Below, piece after piece: positions 1 through 5,743 of a stretch of DNA of 6,976 bases (positions within the stretch are counted from its first letter, which is position 1; each line of letters opens with the position of its first letter). The stretch spans positions 1 through 6,976 of the forward strand of contig MHDQ01000098.1 of NCBI GenBank assembly GCA_001803565.1, in the 5' to 3' direction. This stretch comes from Nitrospinae bacterium RIFCSPLOWO2_12_FULL_45_22 (lineage in GTDB: Bacteria > 2-12-FULL-45-22). The notes under the pieces are model-generated. The model saw only the letters and a list, made by a program, of their open reading frames with translations, had not been told where the DNA came from and did not search any database. The position numbers and the translations under genes were made by a program.

Positions 1-413
1 AAGGCTTTTTCCCCTCCATCGGTACTGCTATAGATGCCTTCTCTACCCGGGCCCCGGTAGAAAAGGCATCCCTATTGGTTATGCTCTTACAAGTCCAATG
101 GGCGGAAGGGCTGACGCGGGAGGGGTTGCGTGAGATATTCAAAAAGGCTGCGGCTAGCCCCAGATGGCAAGGTATAGTGAATTATGATGCCGATCATGAT
201 GGCTCCAAGGTTTACCAGAAAAGCCCTGCTGCAGCGGATATTTTTGGCCGACTGATTAATGTGTGGCCTAATCCATGGCTGACCGAGAAACAGAACGGGA
301 AAAAGAACAGCTCAGGCATCTCTACCCTCATTATTCCGGCTGCTTATGCCAATGTCTATGGCTATGGCTGTCAGGCCAAACGCCTCATGCAATATATGGG
401 TCATTCTCTATAA
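1..413 (+). CDS. 3' end of an unidentified protein gene
   Basis: This reading frame is open from the left edge (first full codon at position 3) to a TAA at 411-413, giving about 136 C-terminal residues. The true start lies outside the window; TTG 75 and ATG 81 are internal codons of the same frame, because the frame stays open and codon-like upstream (GFFPSIGTAIDAF, then STRAPVEKASLL). Visible traits are a soluble, mixed composition, an acidic DADHDG stretch that looks like a loop and could bind metal, a WPNPWL stretch, and a Gly/Tyr-rich end (ANVYGYGCQ). I see no transmembrane segment and recognise no family. A different frame overlaps the last third (275-475), but codon choice in this frame stays normal to the stop, so I do not invoke a frameshift. 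It is followed by 324 bases without a gene, so it probably belongs to a separate upstream unit. Confidence 0.6.
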   Translation, partial: GFFPSIGTAIDAFSTRAPVEKASLLVMLLQVQWAEGLTREGLREIFKKAAASPRWQGIVNYDADHDGSKVYQKSPAAADIFGRLINVWPNPWLTEKQNGKKNSSGISTLIIPAAYANVYGYGCQAKRLMQYMGHSL

Positions 414-462
414 ATTCAGGCTTGGGCGACATAGTATTTTATTGGAATCAATGGAATAGATA

Positions 463-490
463 TTGGCAAAAATGAAAATTCCTATACAAT
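463..490 (+). promoter_or_regulatory. candidate sigma-70 promoter for nrdJ
   Basis: TTGGCA at 463-468 and TACAAT at 485-490 each match five of six consensus bases and are separated by 16 bases in an AT-rich context. This is the best plus-strand pair I see between the upstream gene and nrdJ. A weaker alternative is TTTAAC at 583-588 with TAAAAT at 606-611 (spacer 17). Transcription start is inferred, not shown. Confidence 0.4.
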
Positions 491-545
491 CAAGTCATTT
501 TCCAGTAAAATTTCCTTCTTCTAAAACTCCCCCCGAGTAAAATTA

Positions 546-560
546 GGTAATGTTATTACC
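546..560. promoter_or_regulatory. perfect dyad, possible operator
   Basis: GGTAAT and ATTACC form a perfect 6-bp inverted repeat around a GTT centre. It lies about 55 bases downstream of the candidate promoter and about 180 bases before nrdJ. The AT-rich arms and 3-base centre suit a small dimeric DNA-binding protein better than a terminator. It does not match the NrdR box. No regulator can be named from this window. Confidence 0.3.
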
Positions 561-644
561 GCTGTATTTTCCCTCTCTCTTCTTTAACTACAAAGGGAAA
601 GGTGATAAAATATATTCCAAGGGAGGCAACTAAGCATAAAAATA

Positions 645-672
645 TTGGGGTACGGGTTTATCTGTGCCCTAA
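645..672 (+). promoter_or_regulatory. leader hairpin upstream of nrdJ
   Basis: Bases 645-655 (TTGGGGTACGG) can pair with 662-672 (CTGTGCCCTAA) over 11 consecutive pairs, three of them G-U, around a 6-base loop. The wobble pairs mean it is stronger as RNA than as a DNA palindrome, which fits a structured mRNA leader. No T-run follows it, so it is not a classical intrinsic terminator. It ends 65 bases before the nrdJ ATG. Confidence 0.35.
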
Positions 673-737
673 ATAAATCCAATCAAACGCTATTTTCTTA
701 GCAACGCGAGAGGGGGTTAGAAGAAAATAATTGGGCT

Positions 738-2558
738 ATGCAGGTTGAAGAAAAGTTGGAATTAACCTATAATGCCCTGAGGGTTTTAGAAAAAAGGTAT
801 TTATTGAAGGACGAGTATGGCAATCCTATCGAGACACCGGAGGAGATGTTCAGGCGGGTAGCCAGGGCAGTAGCGGCTGGTGATGAGAATGAGCAAGAAA
901 GATGCGAGGAAGAATTTTACCAGATGATGTCCCGGCTGGAGTTTTTGCCTAATTCCCCTACTTTGATGAATGCGGGTACCGAGAATGGGCAACTAGCCGC
1001 CTGTTTTATCCTGCCTGTACCTGACTCGATAGATGGTATATTTACTGCGATAAGGCAAATGGCCTTAATCCATCAAACCGGTGGGGGTACCGGTTTCTCT
1101 TTTTCCCGGCTGCGGCCCCGCGATGACATGGTCAAATATAAGGGCTTAGTAGCTTCAGGCCCCTTATCCTTCATGCGAGTATTTGATGGGGCAACCGATG
1201 TAGTGAAGCAGGGTGGCCGGCGGCGGGGGGCCAATATGGGCATCCTACGGATGGATCATCCTGATATCCTGGACTTTATCACAGCCAAGGAGAAAGAAGG
1301 TTTCTTAAATAATTTTAATATATCCGTAGCAGTCACCGACGAATTTATGGAGGCGGTAAAGAACCGGAGCTATTACTACCTGATAAATCCTAGAACCAAC
1401 CAGAAAGTTAAACGGCTCTGGGCCCCAAAGGTATTTGATCTTATGGCCCAGATGGCCTGGAAGACCGGTGACCCTGGCATTATCTTTCTGGACGGGATCA
1501 ACCGCCATAACCCTACCCCACAAATAGGGGAGATAGAGAGTACGAATCCCTGTGGTGAACAACCTCTCTTACCCTTTGAGTCTTGCAACCTCGGTTCTAT
1601 TAACCTGGCCAGGGTAGTGAAGGATGGCCAGATTGACTGGGAGAAACTAAGATATCTGGTTAGAATTGGAGGACATTTTCTGGATAATGTTATTAATGTA
1701 ACTAAATTCCCTCTACCAGAAATCGCCGGGGTTACGCTGGCTAATAGAAAGATAGGGCTAGGTATAATGGGGTTTGCAGAACTCCTTATCCAGCTTGGCA
1801 TCCCCTATAATTCTTCCCAGGCTTTGACTACTGCGGAATCACTAATGAAATTCATAAGCGAAGAGGCCAAAAAAAAATCTATCGAATTAGCTCAAACCAG
1901 GGGTGCCTTTCCTAATTATCCCGGCAGCTTATGGGATAGATTGGGCTATCCCCCCATGCGTAATGCCACTACTACCACCATCGCCCCTACCGGTACCATC
2001 AGCCTTATAGCCGGGACTAGCAGCGGTATTGAGCCCTTGTTTGCCATCGCCTTTGTCCGACATATTATGGAGGGGACAGAATTATTAGAGATTAATTCTT
2101 TATTCGAAAAAATAGCTAGAGAGAAGGGTTTTTATCAGCAAGAGATGATAGAGCAGATCGCCCAGGAAGGTACTATAAGAAAGGTATCTGGAATTCCCAC
2201 CGACTTAAAACAACTCTTTGTCACCGCCTTTGATATATCGCCTGAGTGGCATGTAAGGATTCAAGCGGCTTTCCAAAAATATACCGATAATGCCGTATCT
2301 AAGACAATAAACCTCCCCCCTCATTCTACACCGGACGAAGTAAAGAAGGCCTTCTTGCTGGCCTATGATTCCAAATGTAAAGGAGTAACCGTATATCGTT
2401 ACGATAGCAAAAAAGTGCAAGTCTTATACGTGGGGTCTGGGGAGCAAGGAAAGAAAAAAAGAGGGCCATCAAAGAACCTTGAGTTTCGTAACGAAAAAGA
2501 GCGTTGTTTGAAGGTAGATTCAGAGTTTGCAGGGGATTGCAAAATTTGTTTCGTCTAG
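738..2558 (+). CDS. nrdJ: adenosylcobalamin-dependent (class II) ribonucleotide reductase
   Basis: This 606-residue protein reduces ribonucleotides to deoxyribonucleotides in the cytosol, using a thiyl radical generated from adenosylcobalamin and needing no oxygen. It shows the class II/large-subunit landmarks in order: NSPTLMNAG (72-80), redox Cys89 in AACFILP, GGGTGFSFSRLRP (115-127), GGRRRGANMGILRMDHPDI (159-177), the active-site triad N270-C272-E274 in NPCGE with Cys272 as thiyl radical site, partner redox Cys283 in ESCNLGS, and the phosphate-binding APTGTISLIAGTSSGIEP (416-433). It starts directly at the catalytic domain with no ATP-cone. A Lys/Gly-rich linker (about 565-580) leads to a short tail with Cys590 and a terminal CKIC pair (601, 604), the likely swinging dithiol. 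At 606 residues it is short for the family. ATG 738 is the only usual start after the in-frame stop at 699; the nearest purine-rich SD-like run (709-716) is unusually far, about 21 bases. The gene is coupled to the downstream lon gene. Confidence 0.95.
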   Translation: MQVEEKLELTYNALRVLEKRYLLKDEYGNPIETPEEMFRRVARAVAAGDENEQERCEEEFYQMMSRLEFLPNSPTLMNAGTENGQLAACFILPVPDSIDGIFTAIRQMALIHQTGGGTGFSFSRLRPRDDMVKYKGLVASGPLSFMRVFDGATDVVKQGGRRRGANMGILRMDHPDILDFITAKEKEGFLNNFNISVAVTDEFMEAVKNRSYYYLINPRTNQKVKRLWAPKVFDLMAQMAWKTGDPGIIFLDGINRHNPTPQIGEIESTNPCGEQPLLPFESCNLGSINLARVVKDGQIDWEKLRYLVRIGGHFLDNVINVTKFPLPEIAGVTLANRKIGLGIMGFAELLIQLGIPYNSSQALTTAESLMKFISEEAKKKSIELAQTRGAFPNYPGSLWDRLGYPPMRNATTTTIAPTGTISLIAGTSSGIEPLFAIAFVRHIMEGTELLEINSLFEKIAREKGFYQQEMIEQIAQEGTIRKVSGIPTDLKQLFVTAFDISPEWHVRIQAAFQKYTDNAVSKTINLPPHSTPDEVKKAFLLAYDSKCKGVTVYRYDSKKVQVLYVGSGEQGKKKRGPSKNLEFRNEKERCLKVDSEFAGDCKICFV

Positions 2559-2563
2559 AGGAG
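2558..2563 (+). promoter_or_regulatory. Shine-Dalgarno that fixes the lon start
   Basis: GAGGAG lies 8 bases before ATG 2572, and its first base is the last base of the nrdJ stop codon. This favours ATG 2572 over the in-frame TTG 2527, which has only a weak AAGGTAG upstream. It also implies that ribosomes finishing nrdJ can reinitiate on lon. Confidence 0.8.
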
Positions 2564-2571
2564 AACCGGCT

Positions 2572-5019
2572 ATGGATTTTAACTCCAGAAAAGTACCGAT
2601 AGATAAATTACGCTGGGTATGTGATCCGAACAAGTTTGACTTTCAGAGTACCGAGACCGTCCCCCCCTTAAGTGGCTTCATTGGACAGAAGCGGGCTATT
2701 AAGGCTATAGAGTTTGGGTTAGGCATGGAGTGTCCGGGATATAACATTTATGTTGCGGGCCTTACTGGTACTGGAAAGACTACTATAATAAAATCCTTCC
2801 TGGAAAAAATAGTAAAAGAAAAGCAGATGAAAAACCAGTGTCCTATGCCGGATGATTGGTGTTTTGTTAATAATTTTGCTGACCCTGACCACCCCATGAT
2901 CTTACAACTCCCCAGGGGACAGGGCAAGATATTAAAAGCTGAAACGGAAGAGTTGGTCAAGCAGATCCAAAACGAAATCAGCCGGGGCTTTGAGAGTGAG
3001 CAATACACCTCGCAAAAAAAACGGATCATCGAAGACAGCCAGCGCCGTCAGCACCAACTCTTTCAGGAATTGGAGAAGAGGGCCAATGACCAGGGTTTCA
3101 CCATCCAAAGCTCCCCTATGGGTCTTATGGTCATCCCCATAAAGGAAGGTAAACCCATTACCCCCGAAGAATATCTAGCCCTGGAACAGACCGAGCGCGA
3201 AGAATTAGAACGACGCAGGATGGATTTGATGTCCAGGCTCAGTGACTCCATGAAAAATATCCAGGCCTTTGAGAAAGAAGCCCGTAAAAATGTAAAGGAA
3301 TTGGATCAAAAAGTAGCCCGGTTTGCTATCGAACCCCTATTTCTGGTCCTGGAGAGACAATATCAACCCTTTCCTGAGGTCATTAACTATCTACATGCGG
3401 TACAAGAAAACGTCCTTAAAAATATTGATAGCTTTATCGGGGGGGAACCTCAAGGCCCTATCCCGGGAATGAAGATGCCTTCTTCAGACCAGTCCTTTAC
3501 CGAATATCAGGTAAATGTCTTGGTAGACAATACTGACACCCAGGGACCACCCATTATTACAGAGACCAATCCTACCTTTGCCAATATGTTTGGTAGGATA
3601 GAAAAAAAATCGGTCTTCGGGACTTATGTTACTGATTTTACTATGATTAAACCCGGGGCAGTGAGCCTCGCTAATGGGGGCTATTTAGTAGTAAATGCCC
3701 TGGATATCTTCATTAACCCAGGGGTATGGGAGGGATTAAAAAGGGTCCTCAAAAACAAAGAAGTGAGGATAGAAGACCTGGCTGAGCAGCTAGGCTTTTT
3801 CACTACCTCGGGCCTGAAACCCCAGCCTATCCCTACCGATGTGAAGGTCATAATGATCGGCAATACCTATATTTATCAGGTCCTTTATAATGTAGATGAA
3901 GATTTTAAGCGGATTTTTAAGGTAAAGGCCGATTTCGATTACCAGATTCCGCGCGATGAACAGATCATGGCCGATTATGCTGCCTTCATCTCTTCCTGCT
4001 GTAACCGTGAAAAACTAAAACATTTTGACCGTACCGGTGTAGCCAAGGTGATCGAGTATGGCGCCCGGATCGTAGAGGATCAGAACCGCCTCTCGGCCCG
4101 TTTTAGTGATATAGTAGATATTATTCGGGAGGCTCATTACTGGGCCAGCCAGGATGATAGCAGCAATGTCCGGGCCGAGCATATAGAAAAAGCGGTAGAG
4201 GAAAAAGTGTATCGCTCTAACCTTATCCAGGAACGTATACAGGAGCTTATTACAGAAGAGACTCTATTAGTGGATGTCAGTGGCAGTAAAGTAGGACAGT
4301 TGAACGGCTTGGCAGTATATGACTTAGGAGATTTCTCCTTTGGAAAACCCTCTCGCATTACTGCCCAAACCTTTATGGGCCGGGCCGGGGTGATCAATAT
4401 TGAGAGAGAATCGAAGCTGAGTGGTAAAATCCATGACAAAGGGGTGCTTATCCTGAGTGGTTATTTAGGGGAAAAATATGCCCAGGATAAACCGTTAACC
4501 CTCTCCACCAGTATCTGTTTTGAACAATCTTACGAGGGTGTGGAGGGAGATAGCGCCTCTTTTGCTGAGCTGGCCGCCATCCTCTCCAGCTTATCGAGAG
4601 TCCCTATTAAACAGGGGATTGCAGTAACGGGCTCCATTAATCAGAAAGGAGAGATCCAACCCATTGGTGGCGTTAATCAGAAGATAGAAGGATTCTTTGA
4701 TGTCTGTAAAGCAAAGGGCCTGACCGGAGATCAAGGGGTTACTATACCCCGGCAAAATGTTAAGCACCTGATGCTAAAAAGAGAAGTTATAGAAGCGGTT
4801 AAGGGAGGAAAGTTCCATATCTATGCCATTGATAATGCAGATCAAGGTATGGAGATACTGACAGGGGTAGAGGGTGGCCAGAGGCTGGCTGATGAAGGTT
4901 CATATCCTGAAGATACTATAAATTATCTAGTAGATAAGCGGCTCAAGGAACTGGCTAAGGGGCTTAAAGAATATCCCGCCGAAGAAAAACCTAAAGGGAA
5001 AAACACCGAAGAGGAATGA
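2572..5019 (+). CDS. Lon-family ATP-dependent protease, AAA_32/YcbZ-like type
   Basis: This 815-residue protein (from ATG 2572; 830 from TTG 2527) is a cytosolic AAA+ Ser-Lys protease that should unfold and degrade proteins using ATP. The ATPase part has Walker A GLTGTGKT (63-70), a long charged helical insert (about 120-280), the GGYLVVNALD strand with Asp378 in the Walker B position, sensor-1 Asn431 in MIGNTY, and a candidate arginine finger in DEDFKRIF (442-449). The S16 protease domain is C-terminal, with catalytic Ser661 in EGDSASFAE and Lys704 in GGVNQKIEGFF; the 43-residue spacing equals that of E. coli Lon (679 to 722). The last 30 residues are charged and probably disordered. There is no N-terminal LonA substrate domain and no membrane segment, so it belongs to the AAA_32 group (E. 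coli YcbZ type), not LonA or archaeal LonB. Physiological substrates are unknown. All key residues are intact. Confidence 0.93.
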   Translation: MDFNSRKVPIDKLRWVCDPNKFDFQSTETVPPLSGFIGQKRAIKAIEFGLGMECPGYNIYVAGLTGTGKTTIIKSFLEKIVKEKQMKNQCPMPDDWCFVNNFADPDHPMILQLPRGQGKILKAETEELVKQIQNEISRGFESEQYTSQKKRIIEDSQRRQHQLFQELEKRANDQGFTIQSSPMGLMVIPIKEGKPITPEEYLALEQTEREELERRRMDLMSRLSDSMKNIQAFEKEARKNVKELDQKVARFAIEPLFLVLERQYQPFPEVINYLHAVQENVLKNIDSFIGGEPQGPIPGMKMPSSDQSFTEYQVNVLVDNTDTQGPPIITETNPTFANMFGRIEKKSVFGTYVTDFTMIKPGAVSLANGGYLVVNALDIFINPGVWEGLKRVLKNKEVRIEDLAEQLGFFTTSGLKPQPIPTDVKVIMIGNTYIYQVLYNVDEDFKRIFKVKADFDYQIPRDEQIMADYAAFISSCCNREKLKHFDRTGVAKVIEYGARIVEDQNRLSARFSDIVDIIREAHYWASQDDSSNVRAEHIEKAVEEKVYRSNLIQERIQELITEETLLVDVSGSKVGQLNGLAVYDLGDFSFGKPSRITAQTFMGRAGVINIERESKLSGKIHDKGVLILSGYLGEKYAQDKPLTLSTSICFEQSYEGVEGDSASFAELAAILSSLSRVPIKQGIAVTGSINQKGEIQPIGGVNQKIEGFFDVCKAKGLTGDQGVTIPRQNVKHLMLKREVIEAVKGGKFHIYAIDNADQGMEILTGVEGGQRLADEGSYPEDTINYLVDKRLKELAKGLKEYPAEEKPKGKNTEEE

Positions 5020-5034
5020 TCCTGGGGGCCGGTT

Positions 5035-5089
5035 CAGGATAGGGGAAAGAGTCGGATTAGCTCATCCTGGCCAGCTTTCCTCTTATCTG
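5035..5089 (+). repeat. long imperfect hairpin between lon and the coiled-coil gene
   Basis: Bases 5035-5049 (CAGGATAGGGGAAAG) face 5075-5089 (CTTTCCTCTTATCTG): 13 of 15 positions can pair when two G-U pairs are counted, with two adjacent mismatches inside. A shorter competing stem is possible between CAGGAT (5035-5040) and ATCCTG (5064-5069). The 3' arm stops one base before the GTG at 5091. No clean T-tract follows, so an intrinsic terminator is unlikely; a translation-gating or RNA-processing structure is possible. Confidence 0.4.
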
Positions 5090-5090
5090 G

Positions 5091-5477
5091 GTGAAGGAGG
5101 AGTTAGAGGAAAAACAGACTAGATTAGAGGAAGGACAAAGAGAGTTAACTACCAGAATAACCAAATTGGAAGAGGGACAAAAAAATCTAGTAGAGGGACA
5201 AAGGGGGTTAAGAGAAGGACAAATAAAGATAGAGGAAGGGCAAAAGGCCTTAGTCCAACGGATAGATGCTCTGAAGGACCTGACCTATGTGCTTCTCGGT
5301 GGTATCCTTGCCCTGGTTGGTTTCGTGCTATGGGATAGGAGAAGTACTATATCACCAGTAATACAGAAGACCAAAGAATTAGAAAAAAGTGCCGACTTAA
5401 CTATGAAGATACTCGAAGAATATGCCCGGAAGGAACCCAAGATGGCCGAGGTACTTAAATCCCTGGGAATTCGATGA
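5091..5477 (+). CDS. small coiled-coil, single-TM protein with EGQ heptad repeats
   Basis: This 128-residue protein has no enzyme motif. Residues 1-60 form a charged helix built on seven-residue steps, with EGQ at 14-16, 28-30, 35-37, 42-44 and 49-51 and a degenerate unit at 21. This is a strong coiled-coil pattern. Residues 64-81 (DLTYVLLGGILALVGFVL) are a single transmembrane helix followed by WDRR, a basic stop that suggests the C-terminus (about 45 helical, charged residues) is cytosolic. Similar short coiled-coil plus TM proteins are common in anaerobes without known function; an oligomeric membrane scaffold is inference. GTG 5091 is the only usual start near the left end, after an in-frame TAG at 5058. 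It has no upstream SD and sits against a hairpin; a perfect AAGGAGG lies just inside the gene (5094-5100) with no start codon at the right distance. The real start is therefore less certain than the gene. It lies 71 bases after lon, possibly in the same transcript. Confidence 0.7.
   Translation: MKEELEEKQTRLEEGQRELTTRITKLEEGQKNLVEGQRGLREGQIKIEEGQKALVQRIDALKDLTYVLLGGILALVGFVLWDRRSTISPVIQKTKELEKSADLTMKILEEYARKEPKMAEVLKSLGIR
5127..5255 (+). repeat. 21-bp in-frame tandem repeat array
   Basis: Six adjoining 21-bp units encode the seven-residue EGQ heptad of the coiled coil. The core GAGGGACAA or GAAGGACAA recurs at 5130, 5172, 5193, 5214 and 5235, with a degraded unit near 5151. Sequence differences between units are mostly synonymous or conservative, which suggests old duplication with selection on the heptad. 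Confidence 0.75.
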
Positions 5478-5490
5478 GGACTAGGAAGTT

Positions 5491-5630
5491 GTAACCGTTC
5501 ACTAGAGCTGTCACCCTGAGCGGAGCGACCTGTCTGTGTGCAACGCACAGACAGAAGGGTCTTGAAAGAGAAAGATTCTTCACTATTGCTCAGAATGACA
5601 ATACTATGGGATAAATGGGTGAACGGTCAC
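5491..5630. repeat. nested inverted-repeat element (REP/MITE-like)
   Basis: There are three nested palindromes in 140 bases. Outer arms are 5491-5502 (GTAACCGTTCAC) and 5619-5630 (GTGAACGGTCAC), 11 of 12 complementary. Middle arms are 5509-5521 (TGTCACCCTGAGC) and 5588-5600 (GCTCAGAATGACA), 11 of 13. The inner stem is 5530-5538 (CTGTCTGTG) with 5546-5554 (CACAGACAG), a perfect 9 bp. AAGTT occurs just left of the outer arm (5486-5490) and three bases past the right arm (5634-5638), a possible target duplication. The CCCTGAGC and GCTCAGAATGAC ends resemble dispersed non-coding repeats known in many bacterial genomes. It contains no gene. Confidence 0.7.
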
Positions 5631-5674
5631 GGTAAGTTTATGACTGTGGCAAAGGGAACGGGAGTTGGGTCTGG

Positions 5675-5703
5675 TTGACAGGGAAAGCCCCCTGTGTTAT
5701 AAA
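5675..5703 (+). promoter_or_regulatory. strong sigma-70 promoter for the permease
   Basis: TTGACA at 5675-5680 is a perfect -35, followed by a 17-base spacer and TATAAA at 5698-5703 (five of six). TG at 5695-5696 adds an extended -10. The predicted start is near 5710, giving a leader of roughly 34 bases before GTG 5744. This is the best promoter in the window and makes the permease an independent transcription unit. Confidence 0.75.
5678..5695. promoter_or_regulatory. dyad inside the permease promoter, candidate operator
   Basis: ACAGGG (5678-5683) and CCCTGT (5690-5695) form a perfect 6-bp inverted repeat with a 6-base centre. It starts inside the -35 hexamer and ends at the extended -10, so a bound dimer would block polymerase. 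Such placement is typical of repressor sites; the regulator is unknown. Confidence 0.4.
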
Positions 5704-5732
5704 CTCCAAACTTCAAGCAAGGAACTGGACAG

Positions 5733-5738
5733 AAGGGG
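5733..5738 (+). promoter_or_regulatory. ribosome binding site of the permease
   Basis: AAGGGG within AGAAGGGG ends 5 bases before GTG 5744. This supports GTG 5744 as the start even though the first ATG of the frame lies 24 codons later, inside the first membrane helix. Confidence 0.65.
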
Positions 5739-5743
5739 TTTAA

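Larger units (their letters stand above)
414..737 (+). other. AT-rich intergenic leader of nrdJ
   Basis: This 324-base gap between the upstream gene and the reductase has no convincing coding frame. It is visibly richer in A and T than the genes either side. It holds a candidate promoter at 463-490, a perfect short dyad at 546-560, a GGGAAAGGTG stretch at 595-604 and an 11-pair hairpin at 645-672. I see no terminator with a T-tract for the upstream gene and no NrdR-box pair. If transcription starts near 497, the nrdJ mRNA would carry a leader of about 240 bases, long enough for RNA-level control. Confidence 0.6.

Noticed and set aside
275-475. Plus-strand 66-codon frame overlapping the end of the first gene
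   Set aside because: It overlaps a frame with better codon character, is rich in Leu/Trp/Tyr/Cys in an unlikely order, and its second half lies in AT-rich non-coding DNA.
618-699. Short leader peptide (TTG 645, 18 codons) behind GGGAGG
   Set aside because: The SD-like run is about 19 bases from the TTG, and the frame has no regulatory codon run; it also overlaps the leader hairpin.
1376-1801. Minus-strand 141-codon frame
   Set aside because: It lies wholly inside nrdJ, shows no family resemblance and no SD; it is a shadow of the real gene.
2527-2571. Upstream TTG start giving lon 15 extra residues
   Set aside because: The extension overlaps the nrdJ tail, has a weak SD, and ATG 2572 has GAGGAG at ideal spacing.
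4137-4439. Minus-strand 100-codon frame inside lon, and similar antisense frames elsewhere
   Set aside because: These lie opposite strongly supported domains and have Ser/Arg/Leu-biased composition typical of antisense translation.
5026-5045. Possible tRNA remnant because of GGTTCAGGAT, which resembles a T-loop
   Set aside because: No T-stem pairing, acceptor stem or anticodon arm can be built around it.
5530-5570. Intrinsic terminator after the coiled-coil gene
   Set aside because: The hairpin is strong but is followed by AAGGGTCTTGAAAG with no T-tract; it is better explained as part of the repeat element. Rho-dependent termination or an effect on mRNA stability is still possible.
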